Positions 47,574 to 59,990 of a DNA stretch of 64,000 nucleotides are shown here, piece by piece. The notes beneath the pieces were generated by a model, which saw nothing but the letters and a program-made list of their open reading frames with translations, was not told the origin of the DNA and did not search any database. The DNA lies in contig CAIIXF020000007.1 in the NCBI GenBank assembly GCA_903813345.2, positions 8,747,730 through 8,811,729 on the forward strand, in the 5' to 3' direction. The position numbers and the translations under genes are program-made. This DNA comes from Owenia fusiformis. Its lineage: Eukaryota; Annelida; Polychaeta; Sabellida; Oweniidae. Within the stretch, counting starts at the first letter, position 1. Every line of letters begins with the position of its first letter.

Positions 47574-49443
47574 TGCACGCCTAACCATCGACAAGGTACA
47601 GTCACGTGACAGTGACAAAATATGCCGTAGTACACTTTTGATGTACTATGTCACTATTAACTGATTTTGAGCGAAGACTATGGTGTAGGTTTGATGCAGG
47701 ATTTCAAAAATAAATTTTAGGAGTACACAAAGGATTTTATGTTTGATTTCGCGTGCATTCGATTTCAAAGACATTTATTTTTCTAATAACGTTAAAAGAT
47801 CTTCGAGCAGTGCTCGATTTTTTCGTTGTTAGTCTACCCATACGATTCTTCGGTTGGAAAAATGTTGTTTTTTACACATTTCCTTTGATAATTTTCTCCC
47901 CTGACGTCTCAGAGAGTCGAATATTTTTATAAGAATGTGTTTCTCTAAACTACACAGTTTAGGACAGGTGAACATTTAATAAACATTCATGCATTTGATA
48001 TAATTTAAAAAATCAAAAATGTACGTTGTCAACTCACAGTATATGTTGTCCCTGTAATTGAAATACATGAGTTATAATATTAAACATTGCAATGATTTAA
48101 TTTCAAAATGCATTAAGGGTTTTATGCGTTACAAGTGATGTTCAACGAACATGCTCCTGTATCCCTAGTACAGATAAACAGGAAAAAGTGATTTTTTCGT
48201 TGAATGCTATTTTATTTTATGAAAGTATTAATATGGTGATTAATATGTGACCATGGCGTGTTTTCTTCCGACCTCTTTGACCACTCGACGTCGGTACGTT
48301 ACGTTATGTTTAGTTGCACTTTTATGAATTTTAATAATCTTAAGGAGTTCATGGAGAGATATTTAATAGCTAATCCAAGATGACTTTAATATGCTACAGG
48401 GTGTCCCGAAATCATGGGCCCCCTAGGCAGACATATACCAATGTCTCCATGTATGTGTCGTATATCATTTTAAAGCTCATCCAAAGTTACATTAATTTGC
48501 CGAGTATCATGGTGTAACTCACAAATGGAAAAAGTTACAGGAATTTCAAAAGTTAGTGTTTGGACAAAATTAAAGTCAGTTTTACACCAAAACAATAGTC
48601 GGTGTGTCTCCTTAGCCGTCGTGTTAACAGCAGCAATACTTTCCATATTTGACCTTAAACTGGCTTCAAATAGGGATATGGCGTTTTGTAATCCTCATAA
48701 AACCTTTTTAAGGCATAAGAAGAGTTTCCTTGGAGTATCTACCCTAAACGTCATCTTTTTAGAACTCGATATCCATATATTATCTTCGAGAATAGCATCC
48801 ATATTTTCTGTCACATTCAGGTCAGGGCTGTTTCCAGGATACTGAAATGAACTTTTTGGCAAAACGCTAATTTTTGAAATGCCTGTTACTTTTTACCATT
48901 TGAACCATCATATTTGGCAAATCAATGTAACTTTGGATAATCTTAAATATGATATAGGACACATGTGACAACATACATTTGAGTTGACAACATACATTAT
49001 CTATTTTTCGTAGTAGCATCCAAAGTAAAAAGCGGTTTTGCATTAACTCTGTATGTATATTTGTATACTTATCTTAAGTTGTGTTAGTCGTAGTTTGGCT
49101 GTTATTTGCATAGCAAAACAAAAATTAGAGAGAATTTTGCGAAATTCAGTCAAGATTTAGAGATCCCTGACGTACTGGGTAGATCTATAACAAGATATTG
49201 AAGTTGCTGAGGATCATTTGAAGTAGATATGCATATTTGCAACTTAATTACAAATCGAATGCAACAACTGCCTGATGATGAACTGACACAATATTGATCA
49301 AATCAATGCTAGTTCTTACCTCGCTTCCTCATTCTAGAAAATGGCGATCTAAAATGGCGGAAATGACATAGTACATCAAAAGTGTACTACAGCATATTTT
49401 GTCACTGTCACGTGACTGTACCTTGTCGATGGTTAGGCGTGCA
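47574..49443. mobile_element. 1.87-kb inverted-repeat transposon
   Basis: Ends TGCACGCCTAACCATCGACA (left) and its exact complement (right). The identity runs about 80 bp inward with one difference ('atgccgtagtacac' versus 'atgctgtagtacac'). The high identity indicates a young insertion. No transposase was recognised. A second inverted-repeat element (48397-48985) is nested inside it. The target duplication is not evident. Confidence 0.8.
48397..48985. mobile_element. Nested inverted-repeat element with mariner-type left end
   Basis: The left end is TA-CAGGGTGTCCCGAAATC. Inverted arms pair 'atccaaagttacattaattt' (48479) with 'aatcaatgtaactttggat' (about 48922), and 'tttcaaaagttagtgttt' with the complement near 48860. 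The outer right end is missing or decayed. An open frame at 48525-48845 shows no transposase motif. Confidence 0.6.
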
Positions 49444-50457
49444 TGTAGAGAACACATTGACATCCGTTCACATAAATCGATATTCATAATCACACTCGAG
49501 CACTACTTGGCAAGAGGGCGGAGCTCGTGTACATTGGTAAGAATAAGAATTTGTTTTTTAACATGTTACATTCAATTAGTCATCGGATCATTATAAAATG
49601 GCGATTATACTAGAATAGTACTTATAATGAAATAATATTTTAAATAACAAAGTGGCGTGAATTATCTTACATACTTGTCGGAATCGAGATTTATTAGCAA
49701 GGTGAATCTGATGACCTTTTGTAGTACATGCAATCGCTGTCAATATTTTTACTACCTGATTAGGACGAGAATAATAATTTACATTGATTTCTAGTGATTA
49801 ATATTATAGCAAAACATTAAAGATGCATTATGCCATAGGTTTCTCCCCCAGACAATCAATGATGTCCTATTGTTATTGCTCATATAATATAACATATACC
49901 ATGAATATCTTGAGGATAACTTTTGGGTATATTATTGCCAAAATATCGGAAATAATGAACAGAACAACCAAACTCCAGAATTAAACACAATCGATTCCTC
50001 GGCTATCGACGGGAATCCCATTGAGTCACACAAGCGCCTTGAACCAGGGAGCCAATCAGGTTTATGATAAACAAATTCAACGACCAATCAGATAACAGGA
50101 GGACTTTCCCGGAATATTCAAACTTCAAATTGAATTAATTTTTTCGAAAATAATAAGTTCGGCCAGCACAATCGGAAAATTAACACTAAAAGAGGGGGAT
50201 TTGGGACTTCTTCTTTGGTAAGTAGATGGGTATATATGTGGTGAAACTCAATATGTAAAAAACTCCAGAGGGGTCTTGATTGTGCTATCCTATGGCATAG
50301 AGCCTCTTTAAACATTAAGTATAACATACGCTGTATATAAGGAGTAACTGATTTACAATGAAAGATCACCAAAAAGGACAGCTAAGAAAATTACCTGGCA
50401 AGTTAACTGGGGGAATCCCCATGAAACTTTACACACGTCACAAACAGCTGATCATCA
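49444..50457. other. Intergenic, nothing recognised
   Basis: No supported gene or repeat is seen. Confidence 0.45.
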
Positions 50458-51160
50458 TAGTACCCTGGACAGGTTGAATGATGCAGTCGTGTTTTTTACT
50501 CTATGTTTGCAATGGAACAACCATTCTTATTGAAATTTTAAAAGATATTTCAATGTTCAATGCTGTCCAAAATGAGGTAACACATTACGAATCTCCAACT
50601 TCAAGTATTTCCGGTATTAGATCCTTCATGAGATGTTAATATAGCTGTGTCACATTCTATCATGAAATTGTCAGGGACATATTAAAAGCATGGTACAATT
50701 TACGTGCCACGTGGTTGCATGCTGAGTGACGGCGGCGGAAAAACCCAGTGGCGAAATAGGTGCGTTATCAGAGGAAATGTGACCCAGAGTGACAAATTTT
50801 TCATTGGCCTAATGTACTGTAATAATATTATTGAACATGACAAAATGAATAACAATACTCAGGCATAATTAATATGGCGTGAAATACATCTGGAAAGACT
50901 TTAGGCGGCCAAAAATTCAATAGCTTGACAATCCTTGAAATGACGCTAAAAGATCAATTGTTCAAGTAAAAACTTGTATTTTATTGACAGTGGCGTCTTA
51001 TTTAAAAAAGCCTATTAAAATCATAGAATTTCGTTATATTTTTTTTCCATGTTGGAAATTGTCTTCAGAATAAAATATGAAAATTTCAATAAGAATGGTA
51101 GTTCTATTGGAAATATAGAGTAAAAACACGACTGCATCATTCAACCTGTCGGGGGTACTA
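50458..51160. mobile_element. 0.7-kb inverted-repeat element upstream of the cGAS-like gene
   Basis: Left end TAGTACCCTGGACAGGTTGA continuing 'atgatgcagtcgtg'; right end complementary ('cacgactgcatcattcaacc', then 'tgtcgggggtacta'). The pairing continues past 70 bp ('accattcttattgaaat' and complement). No coding capacity. It ends 94 bp before the start codon of the gene at 51254 and may overlap its upstream intron or 5' UTR. Confidence 0.75.
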
Positions 51161-51253
51161 ATGTTGTCTGATGATCTAAAAATCTAAAAAGTTTTTTCTG
51201 CTAAACATTGTTTGGTGCAATTTATCTTTTATCATAAACCTTTTTTCAGAAAG

Positions 51254-52366
51254 ATGGCGTCCAGTCAGAAATCCCTGAAGAGTGCGTTGAACAATTTTAA
51301 CAAAGACAAAGTGGAAATAAAGAAGGATGATATGACAGCGGCTACCATCGTTATGGAAGAGCTTAAGAAGGATATCTTCAGATATCTCAAAGGCCTTGGT
51401 GTTCCGATGAGGCCGTTCGAGCTCATGGGTAGCGTTTATGAGGGATTAAAAGTAATCTTTGCTAATGAATTTGACTTGCTGATGCCACTCGATCTTTCCG
51501 ATTGTGAATGGGACCTTGAGAACTTTAATGAGGTAGCTACGAAAGCAGGCTATTGGCGGTTGAAGCTTGGGAGAAATAAGCATGCTGCCGAGGTTCCAGT
51601 AAGCAAGAATGAATGGTGCAAGAGTTTGAGCAAGTACCTTGATAATGGCTACTTATCTGCTGTCAAGATTCGAAGGGCTTTTCAAAGCTTTCTTCAAAAG
51701 TGGAGCGATCAATATAAGAAATCTGCCGCGCCCAAGTACGAGATTAATGTTCGTCAGGGTGGACCAGCGGTTACCCTAAATGTGGTATATGGGTCGGATA
51801 GAAGGGAGCTATGTATAGATTTTGTACCAGCAATTGATCTAAGACCCATCGGGATGCCTACAAATGCGCTCGTTGTTGCAAAACCCCCTCCGAAGGTTTT
51901 ACGTGGTGCAGACGTGGAGTCCCTTTGGCTTCAGTCATACTGTCGAGAAGAAAAGGAAAGGATGAACAAAATCGACCAAGCTGACAACGGGTGCAGGAAG
52001 AAATGTGTAAAGATTCTGAAAACGATTCGTTTACACAACAGCCAGATGGGTGTCCTCAGCTCCTACGTATTCAAATCCATACTATTGAAAGTGTGCAAAG
52101 ATCGCAAAGCAGAACATTGGGGCAGTGATAGCTTGGCAGATAGATTCATAGATCTGCTAAAGGAGCTGCACTCGTGTCTGAAAACAAAGAATTTACCCAG
52201 TCAGTTCAACTCAAAGGTCAATATTTTGGCAAGTTTAGAGGATCCAGCAATTCGCAACATTGAGACGTATCTAGCCAAGGTTATCCATAAGGAGTCATAC
52301 GTCAATGATTTGTTAACATGTTCGGGAACTTGTAAATATTGCAAAGGACCCTCTGCTAAGAAATGA
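51254..52366 (+). CDS. cGAS-like receptor / Mab-21 family nucleotidyltransferase
   Basis: 370 residues in one uninterrupted exon. The ATG was chosen because a strong acceptor (CCTTTTTTCAG) lies three bases before it, so the first coding exon probably follows a spliced 5' UTR exon. The upstream in-frame reading from 51212 is intronic. Motifs of the cGAS/OAS-like fold: LMGSVYEGLKV (G59-S60), NEFDLLMPL (E72, D74) and the third acidic residue in LCIDFVPAIDL (D189). This GS...ExD...D set is the metal-binding catalytic triad of active family members, so the protein could make a cyclic dinucleotide. In animals such proteins sense nucleic acid and signal through STING. The C-terminal half is Mab-21-like and helical (VLSSYVFKSILLKVC), ending in CSGTCKYCKG, a cysteine pair arrangement that could bind zinc. 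Ligand and product cannot be told from sequence. Confidence 0.85.
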   Translation: MASSQKSLKSALNNFNKDKVEIKKDDMTAATIVMEELKKDIFRYLKGLGVPMRPFELMGSVYEGLKVIFANEFDLLMPLDLSDCEWDLENFNEVATKAGYWRLKLGRNKHAAEVPVSKNEWCKSLSKYLDNGYLSAVKIRRAFQSFLQKWSDQYKKSAAPKYEINVRQGGPAVTLNVVYGSDRRELCIDFVPAIDLRPIGMPTNALVVAKPPPKVLRGADVESLWLQSYCREEKERMNKIDQADNGCRKKCVKILKTIRLHNSQMGVLSSYVFKSILLKVCKDRKAEHWGSDSLADRFIDLLKELHSCLKTKNLPSQFNSKVNILASLEDPAIRNIETYLAKVIHKESYVNDLLTCSGTCKYCKGPSAKK

Positions 52367-55300
52367 ATGTAATACAGTAAAACTATTATCTATAGACGAA
52401 TGAAATTTGTCGGTGATGGACATGGACATTACGTTTATATAGGACAGGGTGCGATTTTCTTTTTCAAGAAATGGAAAGATGTATCGATTATTACTTGAAC
52501 TTTACACTTTGAGAATGTCACATAAAGCATACCAGCGATTAAGCAAGGCGTCGAAATATTTCTGACACTTCAATTTGATTATACCTTTCGTTTGATCCAG
52601 CAATTCAAAAGACAGAGAAATCATTACTAAAATTGAATTTCTTTAAATTTTTTTCATCCATTTTCACATCCATTAAAAACATATTGTCAGCGTATACAGT
52701 TATAAAAAAGTAAATTGGAAAATTGCAAAATTATGTACTGATTATGTCATTGTTGTTTATTATCCCATCGAATGAAGTTCGGGGGATACAGAGAACGCCA
52801 ATGTCCGTCCGTCTTATCCAATTCCAGGACTTATTCACAACGTAAGTGGGGTCGTAGCATACGATAACGTCCGTCTGGGTGCTTACTCAATTACCGTTTT
52901 TCTATAATATCGTTCACTTAGAATTTGGTTAAAATTTCAAGTTAAAGAATGGTGTCGATTTTAATACTTGTTATTTAACGTTTCTACTAGAACTAAAAAA
53001 TATCCAATCACACCACTGTAAACTGTACTACAACTCTTCAAATTTTTTACGAAAATGGATCTGTTTCGGTAGCAAAATGGAGCAGCCTCGGAGGTACGAT
53101 TTTTCCATTTCCATGATTTCACGAGACGCATTCAAAATAATATGCTTGACCTTTTTGGCACAGACGTGTGTCTGTATAATGTGTCAGTAAATTTGGGCGT
53201 ATATGTGAATAGTTCACGAGACAACAGATTCATCGATATGATTCCTCATTTCAACCATGCATTTCTAACCGTCCTACCCTTTGCATTCGTTTGATTTCAC
53301 TCCTTAAAAGAGAACTTCGTCTGACTCTGCACGCAGGGTAAACCGTCCCATTTACGCTATAACAATAGTGAGGCATTCTGATACTCATTGCATCTTTTTG
53401 TTCGGGACTGAGAAGGAATGAGATGTCATGGTTTATCATGATGTGACTGAGGTTAATAAAGAGATTTTGATTATATTTCTTTTAAGAATGGTTATTTCGA
53501 AAAATGGTGAATAGACATCCTCCTTAGAGAATGGTGAGATTCCAATGCAAAGTCAAATTACCGGCCATATAAATAACTTCGTTGCTTGAAATAGTTGGTG
53601 CAACACTTAGGCTGATTCCTAGTCGATGATGAAAATAATGGTAATCTTCAGTGGCGTGTAAATATTGCACATTTACGATTCGAAGCTTTTTAAACATTAA
53701 CAGAGTGGAAGAACTATTACGATAGTTTGCGTAACGTGTGACATTCACAAAACTTTAAAATAGGCTTATTGCAGAAAGATATGTAGGTTATGTCTTCATC
53801 GAGAAGAGACGAGCGAGACATACGTGACATAATGATGGTCATGGTATCCTGAAACGCATACACTAAACACCTGTAGAGTATAGTTGTAGTAGTATACATT
53901 GATTTCTTCATTCCGACTACAAACATTAGGGTATTGAATTAGAATTCTGCTTTCGCTTGTTTGATACTTCACAATATTATATTGAACATACCTTTATATT
54001 CCTCTTTTAGAATGTGCGTGTACAGTGTAGGTCATCATCAGTTGTTATGTCATCACAAGTGGGGACATATTGTTACAGTCTTTTTGTGGACGGTCACGGG
54101 GAGTAAGTTACCCCCTCCTCTAATATTATCTATATTGCGAAAGCAATAGCGTTTTCTAGCCTTAGCTACAGACTTGAGTAAACATTACATTGTGCGACTC
54201 CGATTTAAAGCGCTCAATATCACTGGTTGGAAGTGGAAACGCTGTTAATCAGTGTAGCCGGTCCTCAGGCTCCGAATTTAACCGATTTTATAGAGTCTTG
54301 CGAGACGCAGTAAATTTCAAACCTTTTGACCCCACCTTAGGCGTTCGTGTGATTTTTTTAATCTTAAGGCTTCTAGGGCTAATAGTCAAAATGCAAGAAA
54401 ATGCAAAAACATATGTTTAGTAGAAATATAATAATTTAAATTGAAGTATCAACAAAAGAAAAAGACTTCTTATCTTTGTCAAATCTTTGTCACAACAGTT
54501 AAAACACTTCTCCAAAGCTTTACGGGAAACAATGTAAGGGATTAAATTGGAAGATTTGTCATTTCTCTGATCCAAGACAGTTTACAATCGTACTATCCTC
54601 TGAAAGTTGCGACTGGTAACAAACGTCAATTCATTTGAAATGTTTAGAATGAATGCATTCCGTTCTAGATAATGTTATTATAATAACATGGGTGTAGGGC
54701 TATATTTTGGGTCGGCACGCCCACTTGTTGATGTCTGATTGCATGGCCGAAGGCCGCGCATCTTGGGGGGGGGGGGGTCTGGGTATGCTCCCCCGGGAAT
54801 TTTTTTTCGACTTATTTGATGCGATCTGAGCGTTTTTTATCAACTTTAGATTGTGCAAAATTTTGTTTGACAAAAAATTATCATCATCGGTTAAACTCGG
54901 AGCTTATACAACTGTTCCACCTCACCAGTGTACATGCAATGTTGTAGCATATAATGAAAATTGCATTTTATATAAGCTTAACATAATCGGATATAATTAT
55001 AGATATGGCCTATTCAGTATTGGTGGGCTTCTGATTAGGCGCTAATATGTATGCAAATGAATTGGTCATTTTAGTAAATCCCAATCGAAATCCATCATCT
55101 GCAGTTTAGTTTTTGAGGGAAGAGGTAATCATTGAATCGAATAAATAACAAATCACTGACCTTATCGAAAGTAATGTTTATTGATTTCGGTACAAAAACC
55201 TTTATTATAATAGAATGGTTAACGACTGACAGTGTATGAATACTTCACCATAATAATTACAATATCAATATGATTTTGCTTTAGATCAAGATTTATTCTG

Positions 55301-56395
55301 TTATTCAATGAGAAATTGGACACATTCGTATGGCTTGTTCTTGCAGTCATAAGCTCAAATCATCTTCGGTGATCTCCAAATCACAAGCAATTAACGATTG
55401 TGAACAAAAAAGCTGTTAGATTACTTATTTTATTTATATGTGATTGTATCTGTACAAATTCAAAGGACCAGAATCCCCACATGTTTTCCCTCGTCCTTTG
55501 ATAACTCGTACTAAGAATGCCACCATATACTACACCATTGATGCTGGGAAGACAGCAAACAACTGCATTGCAAGCAAACTGGAGAGTCAGACATCAGTTG
55601 AGCCTTTAGGATTTTAAAATCTATCAGAAAAGGTACACATTTGTATTGTGTTGAAATGTTTAACCTGCAACACTGGTGGGTGTATACTGATATACTCGTA
55701 CATAGCTGTTTCATAATCTGAGAAAGCAAATGTTTTTTTACGACGGATAATTTGTTTTGATGTATGAATATCAATTCACGCCTCCTTCACTCAATGTTTC
55801 TTTTAGTTTTAGACATGTGTTTGGTTTGATGTATGTTCGTTCATCCCTCACTTAATGTTCCTTCAAGTCAATGAAATGGTTTATAGAATTTATGTTCGTT
55901 TTAAAGTCACCCGGGTAACGTATGTACTTTAGATGATGTGCCGTTAGATTTGATGCGTTTAAGGGTGCGCTTCACTCGCTCTTGTATTTGTTAAAGGATC
56001 ACAGTTGTGGTACACGACCAGATGTTACTGTTAAAGCCATCGGTCATCCATTTTGGCGATCATCCATAGCGCCTGCCTGTTAAAAGTTTCTAAAAAAGCA
56101 ATATAAAATCATTGTACTATAATATGCCAAATTAAACGTATCAGACACCAACATGTTTACAGTCTTAATTGGTGACAAATTATAATAAAACAAATTACGC
56201 TCAAGAATTGGTATCACGAACGGGACACATATCGACGCTTAAGAATAATTTTGTCTAATATTTAAATGTCATGTGACCAATGAACTCCATTTGACCTAAT
56301 TCATGAAAACGATTCAGATCTGTTACTTAGGATATATATATTTATCCCATACTTGGACGTGTTACGGGTACATAAAGCCGGTTTGTAAAAACTTC
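52367..56395. other. Long non-coding stretch
   Basis: No supported gene. There is a possible late poly(A) signal (AATAAA near 53455). A poly-G tract with 'ctgggtatgctcccccggga' (54765-54798) resembles sequences near 62645 and 63230 ('gggggagcatgcgcccccc'), so it is probably a fragment of a dispersed repeat. A stretch near 55500-55620 has splice-like signals on the minus strand but no recognisable peptide. Confidence 0.4.
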
Positions 56396-56399
56396 TATT

Positions 56400-56480
56400 T
56401 TCATCAGCGGGCAGATATAGCTTGACGTCCCGCTCCGAGCGGGCAGATATAGTATACGGGCAGATATAGTATATATGCCC
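56400..56480 (+). repeat. Short 'gggcagatatag' repeats
   Basis: Three direct copies of 'cgggcagatatag' at about 56408, 56440 and 56458, followed by the partial complement 'tatatgcccgct'. Confidence 0.7.
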
Positions 56481-56760
56481 GCTACGTCATAATCGCTTTT
56501 CCCCTATTGGTTCTTTTTTGTAATGTTTGCATACTGTGAACGACAATGGATAAAAACGCAAACAATCGCGATCTGTTTGATGCTTTAAAGAAGGGAAGGA
56601 GCAGTATGCCCCGTTAATAATCAAATATTTGAACAGAAAAATCCGTTCTATTAAAAAATAAAAAACTGGACATGAATATTTTAAAATAATTCCACGATTG
56701 GTTGCAACAATTGAACAATGTGATTGGTATGGGATAAACAGATCATCCTATAGTCGGTTC

Positions 56761-56864
56761 AGGATATTGGGATTATCTCTTGGCCAATATAATATATCTT
56801 CCCTCGGGACCTACGGCCCTCGGGAAGATATATTATATTGGCCTCGGGATAATCCCAATATCCT
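56761..56864. repeat. Near-perfect 104-bp palindrome
   Basis: Left arm 'aggatattgggattatctc', then 'ggccaatataatatatcttc', then 'cctcggg'. After an 8-base centre (acctacgg) the right arm is its complement, ending 'taatcccaatatcct'. The arms are about 48 bp with only a couple of differences. The flanks carry a second imperfect pair ('gatcatcctatag' and 'gtaggatatt'), so it is probably a hairpin MITE. Confidence 0.85.
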
Positions 56865-57528
56865 TCAAATTGTAGGATATTGATTATCCTACTCCTCTAT
56901 TGTTTAATATCTTCTCCAAGGAAAATAACGTCCGACAGTGACCCAGAAACTTTCGAGTTGTCTGTCTGACGAAACATTTAAAGATCCTAATTTCAATGTT
57001 CGTTGGTTTAGTTTGGTAAAAGTGATGTGGGACAATTTTTTGATGCAGTTATATTAAGATATCTTTACAGCGTGTATCACATCCCTCGCAATGTAATCAT
57101 AAAATAACAGATGATGTATCAAAATACAAGATAAGTAAATTTACATTGCCATGGATATAAAAACAGATTTATGACATTTGTTCGCACTAGACGAAGTTAA
57201 TTTCAAACGAATGAGCTAAGAAGTTCCGTTTTAGCAGTATACGACAATTCTAATCACATTTGTCTCAGTTGCAATTTTTCATTTTTCGTTCTTATCGGTT
57301 TGTGTCAATATAGAGTTCATTGTTACACTGGTAAAGTATTGGTTAAATAGCCGCAGATCAAAATCATTTCCAGATCATCGCATGATCAACTTTGTGTAAA
57401 CTCTGGGAAGACTTACAAGGCAGGGTTCGCAAATGAAGGGCACACAGCCTAGTGTGTATAAGACATTGGATCCATTATTTCTTTCAAAATATAACAAAGC
57501 ATCATTTTCTCTCAGGTATATACCTCAC

Positions 57529-57701
57529 CTTCGATCTTAGATGACTTTCAAATGGTCCATCTTCAATAAGCCTGTTTTTATAAGACTGTTCAAGTCTCTG
57601 TTCCAATATTTTTCTGATAAGAAGTTCATAGTCCATTTCATCTCTAGAATCGCTGTCATCCCCAACGGATAGGTCCTGTACATAGAATGCATTGCATATT
57701 G
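57529..57701 (-). CDS. Candidate internal exon of an unrecognised gene
   Basis: Read on the minus strand, a good acceptor (TTGATTTATTTTCCAG) precedes 57701 and a donor (AAG|GTGAGG) follows 57529. The 173-bp exon is open in one frame and ends in phase 0. It encodes an acidic then basic peptide containing VQDLSVGDDSDSRDEMDYEL, then IRKILEQRLEQSYKNRLIED. The amphipathic helix-like stretch after an acidic spacer could belong to a secreted peptide precursor or a coiled-coil protein. I do not recognise the family, and no partner exon was found. Confidence 0.35.
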
Positions 57702-59380
57702 CTGGAAAATAAATCAACCGTAACATTTTTAGAAATTGCTAACAAATCTCGGAAATCATTCATATCCATAGTCTATTTCTAATAAAAAGAAAATTGGCAA
57801 ATTGAAACATGAAAAATGAGCACTCAAATCATGACGTCATAGCTATAATCTCATCCATGGATGTCATTGACTGAATGTCAGTGAGTTGTGAAGTTCATCG
57901 TTTTTCTCTGTATTGAAGTAGATCAAAATTTTATATGAACAATTTGATTAAAACATTTCCAACAACGTACATGATCACAAAATACGTGAACTGATATATA
58001 GTCAAATTTCGAATCCATGTTTTTGTTGTTCTTGGTTTCTAGATGGAAATACGTATACATGTACATTATGAACCATACGCAGGATGATTTAACTTAGGTT
58101 ATTAATGGACTGTCAATATAGAATACAACGACTGGGATATAATACACAAATGAATATCAATATTGGAGTTTTGATCGAAAGAAGTAGCCCACATTTCGGA
58201 ACAGAAAAACACGTTTACGATTATCTCTGCGCACTGGCTACCCTTTCGCCCTTTCGCACATTTATCAAGCTAATCCTTATTTCAATTCCATCCTATTCAA
58301 ATTTACATATTAACTTCATTAAATAAAACAAACAGTCAGGACCTTTAGTTGGCACTAGATGCAAAGGACTAATGCAAACATATTCATCGATTAATTGAAA
58401 TATTAAGTAAATTTATAAGCCATAGAAGCTAATATATATTGATGATCTAATCATAACTATAACAACGCGAAAGCTGTTTTTCAAAATAAAGTGATGTTTT
58501 TCTTTACTAGCAAGGTAGTCATTAACAGGAATTTTGCACAGTAATAGGCCCTATATAAAGTTTAAGCCACTTTGTCCGATGTTATCAAAATATGTGATGT
58601 GTACTTTTTTGTTCTTAAAAAGGGAGTTTTGAAGAAGTTACTATTCGAAAAATAACTAAATTTAAGAGGTCGCACGTTTCTAATCGATATTTCACACCAA
58701 TGCATAGCATTCATCGTGTTGTGTTTTTGTCGAAAAAATTACGAAAAGTAAGCGAGAAATGAACTCCATGCAGAAATGTATGTGGTTGAGAGAGTTCTCA
58801 CAGAAACCAAATGCTACATTTAAAATATGATATGTTGTTCTTTTCAACGTAGTTAGACAATCAATGAATTAAGAAAAGATCAATATAGATAGAAATTGAT
58901 TTTTTCATAAAATGTTCGCAACATAAGTGAGACCACGATGATGTCATTAGATATGACATTTTATTCTTGAATTGCGAGAATTTGTTCAGTCTCCGTAATA
59001 GTGTTGAAAAGATAATGTGTTTTGCAATGTAGTAAAATATTTAATGATTAAAACTTTTTAACTTTTATTCGAAAAATGGCTGGAAATTTGAATATTTGAG
59101 AAACACAAAGCTGACAACTTTTTTCCCATTTTTTCGAAATCTGTAAAATAACTTTCATTAAGTCATAAAAGAGTTTAAATGAATGATAAAAACACATTTT
59201 GATTATTTTCAAACCATGTATGAGGCCTTTAGTTTCTGTTAATGTCTCCATGGTTATTTCTGATCGACAAAACAAAAATAAAGAACATATGTGCAATGCA
59301 TTCATTCCGTGGATCTAAATCGTGGAAACTAAATGGTCTTGTAGTTGGTCTAAAATTTCTACAATCACACCGTTACTTAT
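57702..59380. other. Non-coding, nothing recognised
   Basis: AT-rich, without supported frames, RNA genes or clear repeats. Confidence 0.45.
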
Positions 59381-59385
59381 ATTAG

Positions 59386-59534
59386 ACCCAGAGAGCGGAC
59401 GATAGGTGATAATTATGCACATGATCTTGTTTCGGGTCTATAAGAAACATACAGGCAGAATGTTTCCTAGACCCAGCCAGTGGACGACAGATGACGAGAT
59501 AGTTAGACTGCACATGATCTTGTTTCGGGTCTAA
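59386..59534 (+). repeat. ~93-bp satellite, left part
   Basis: One and a half or so units with 'gcacatgatcttgtttcggg' and 'aagaaacatacaggcag'. It is interrupted by the MITE at 59535 and continues at 60548. Confidence 0.75.
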
Positions 59535-59990
59535 CACCCCAGTCACATTTCCTACGGCGACCTTGCGGTCTATCATTTCTGCGGCCTGTAACATTTCTAC
59601 GCTCGCCGTGGAATTTCTGCGCTCTCATACTTTTGCAGTCACATTTCCCACGGCAGCCGCACGGTGAATTTAAAATTTCTGTTGATAAATAATACTTTTT
59701 TCATTTTATTTACATCAGGACAATTTATAAAAGTTATTCATAGTGCTAGGATGTAATATCAAATGAAAAGTGATCGTGAAACATTGCGGATAATGATTCA
59801 TTCTTGTTGAGCCAGTTGATTTCTACGGGGACCTCAGAAATGAACAAATATTATAACTCCGAGTTATAATTTCTACGGCGACCCTACACACATCTGCGTA
59901 GTAGTTTTTCTACGCTCGCCGCAGAAATTCACCGATTTAATTGTTCTGCGGTCAACTTGCGGCCGCCGTGCGACAAATGTGACTGGGGTG
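59535..59990 (+). mobile_element. CACCCCAGTCACATTT-family MITE, copy 1
   Basis: 456 bp from CACCCCAGTCACATTTCC to its complement AAATGTGACTGGGGTG. The subterminal regions are GC-rich ('gcggccgccgtgcgac') and the centre AT-rich with 'ttataactccgagttataa'. Flanks are TAA at the left and TTA at the right. A three-base TWA-like site would fit PIF/Harbinger-type elements, but this is not proved. Confidence 0.85.

Noticed and set aside
48525-48845. 106-codon plus-strand frame in the nested element
   Set aside because: No transposase motif is visible and the flanking arms are diverged; most likely chance.
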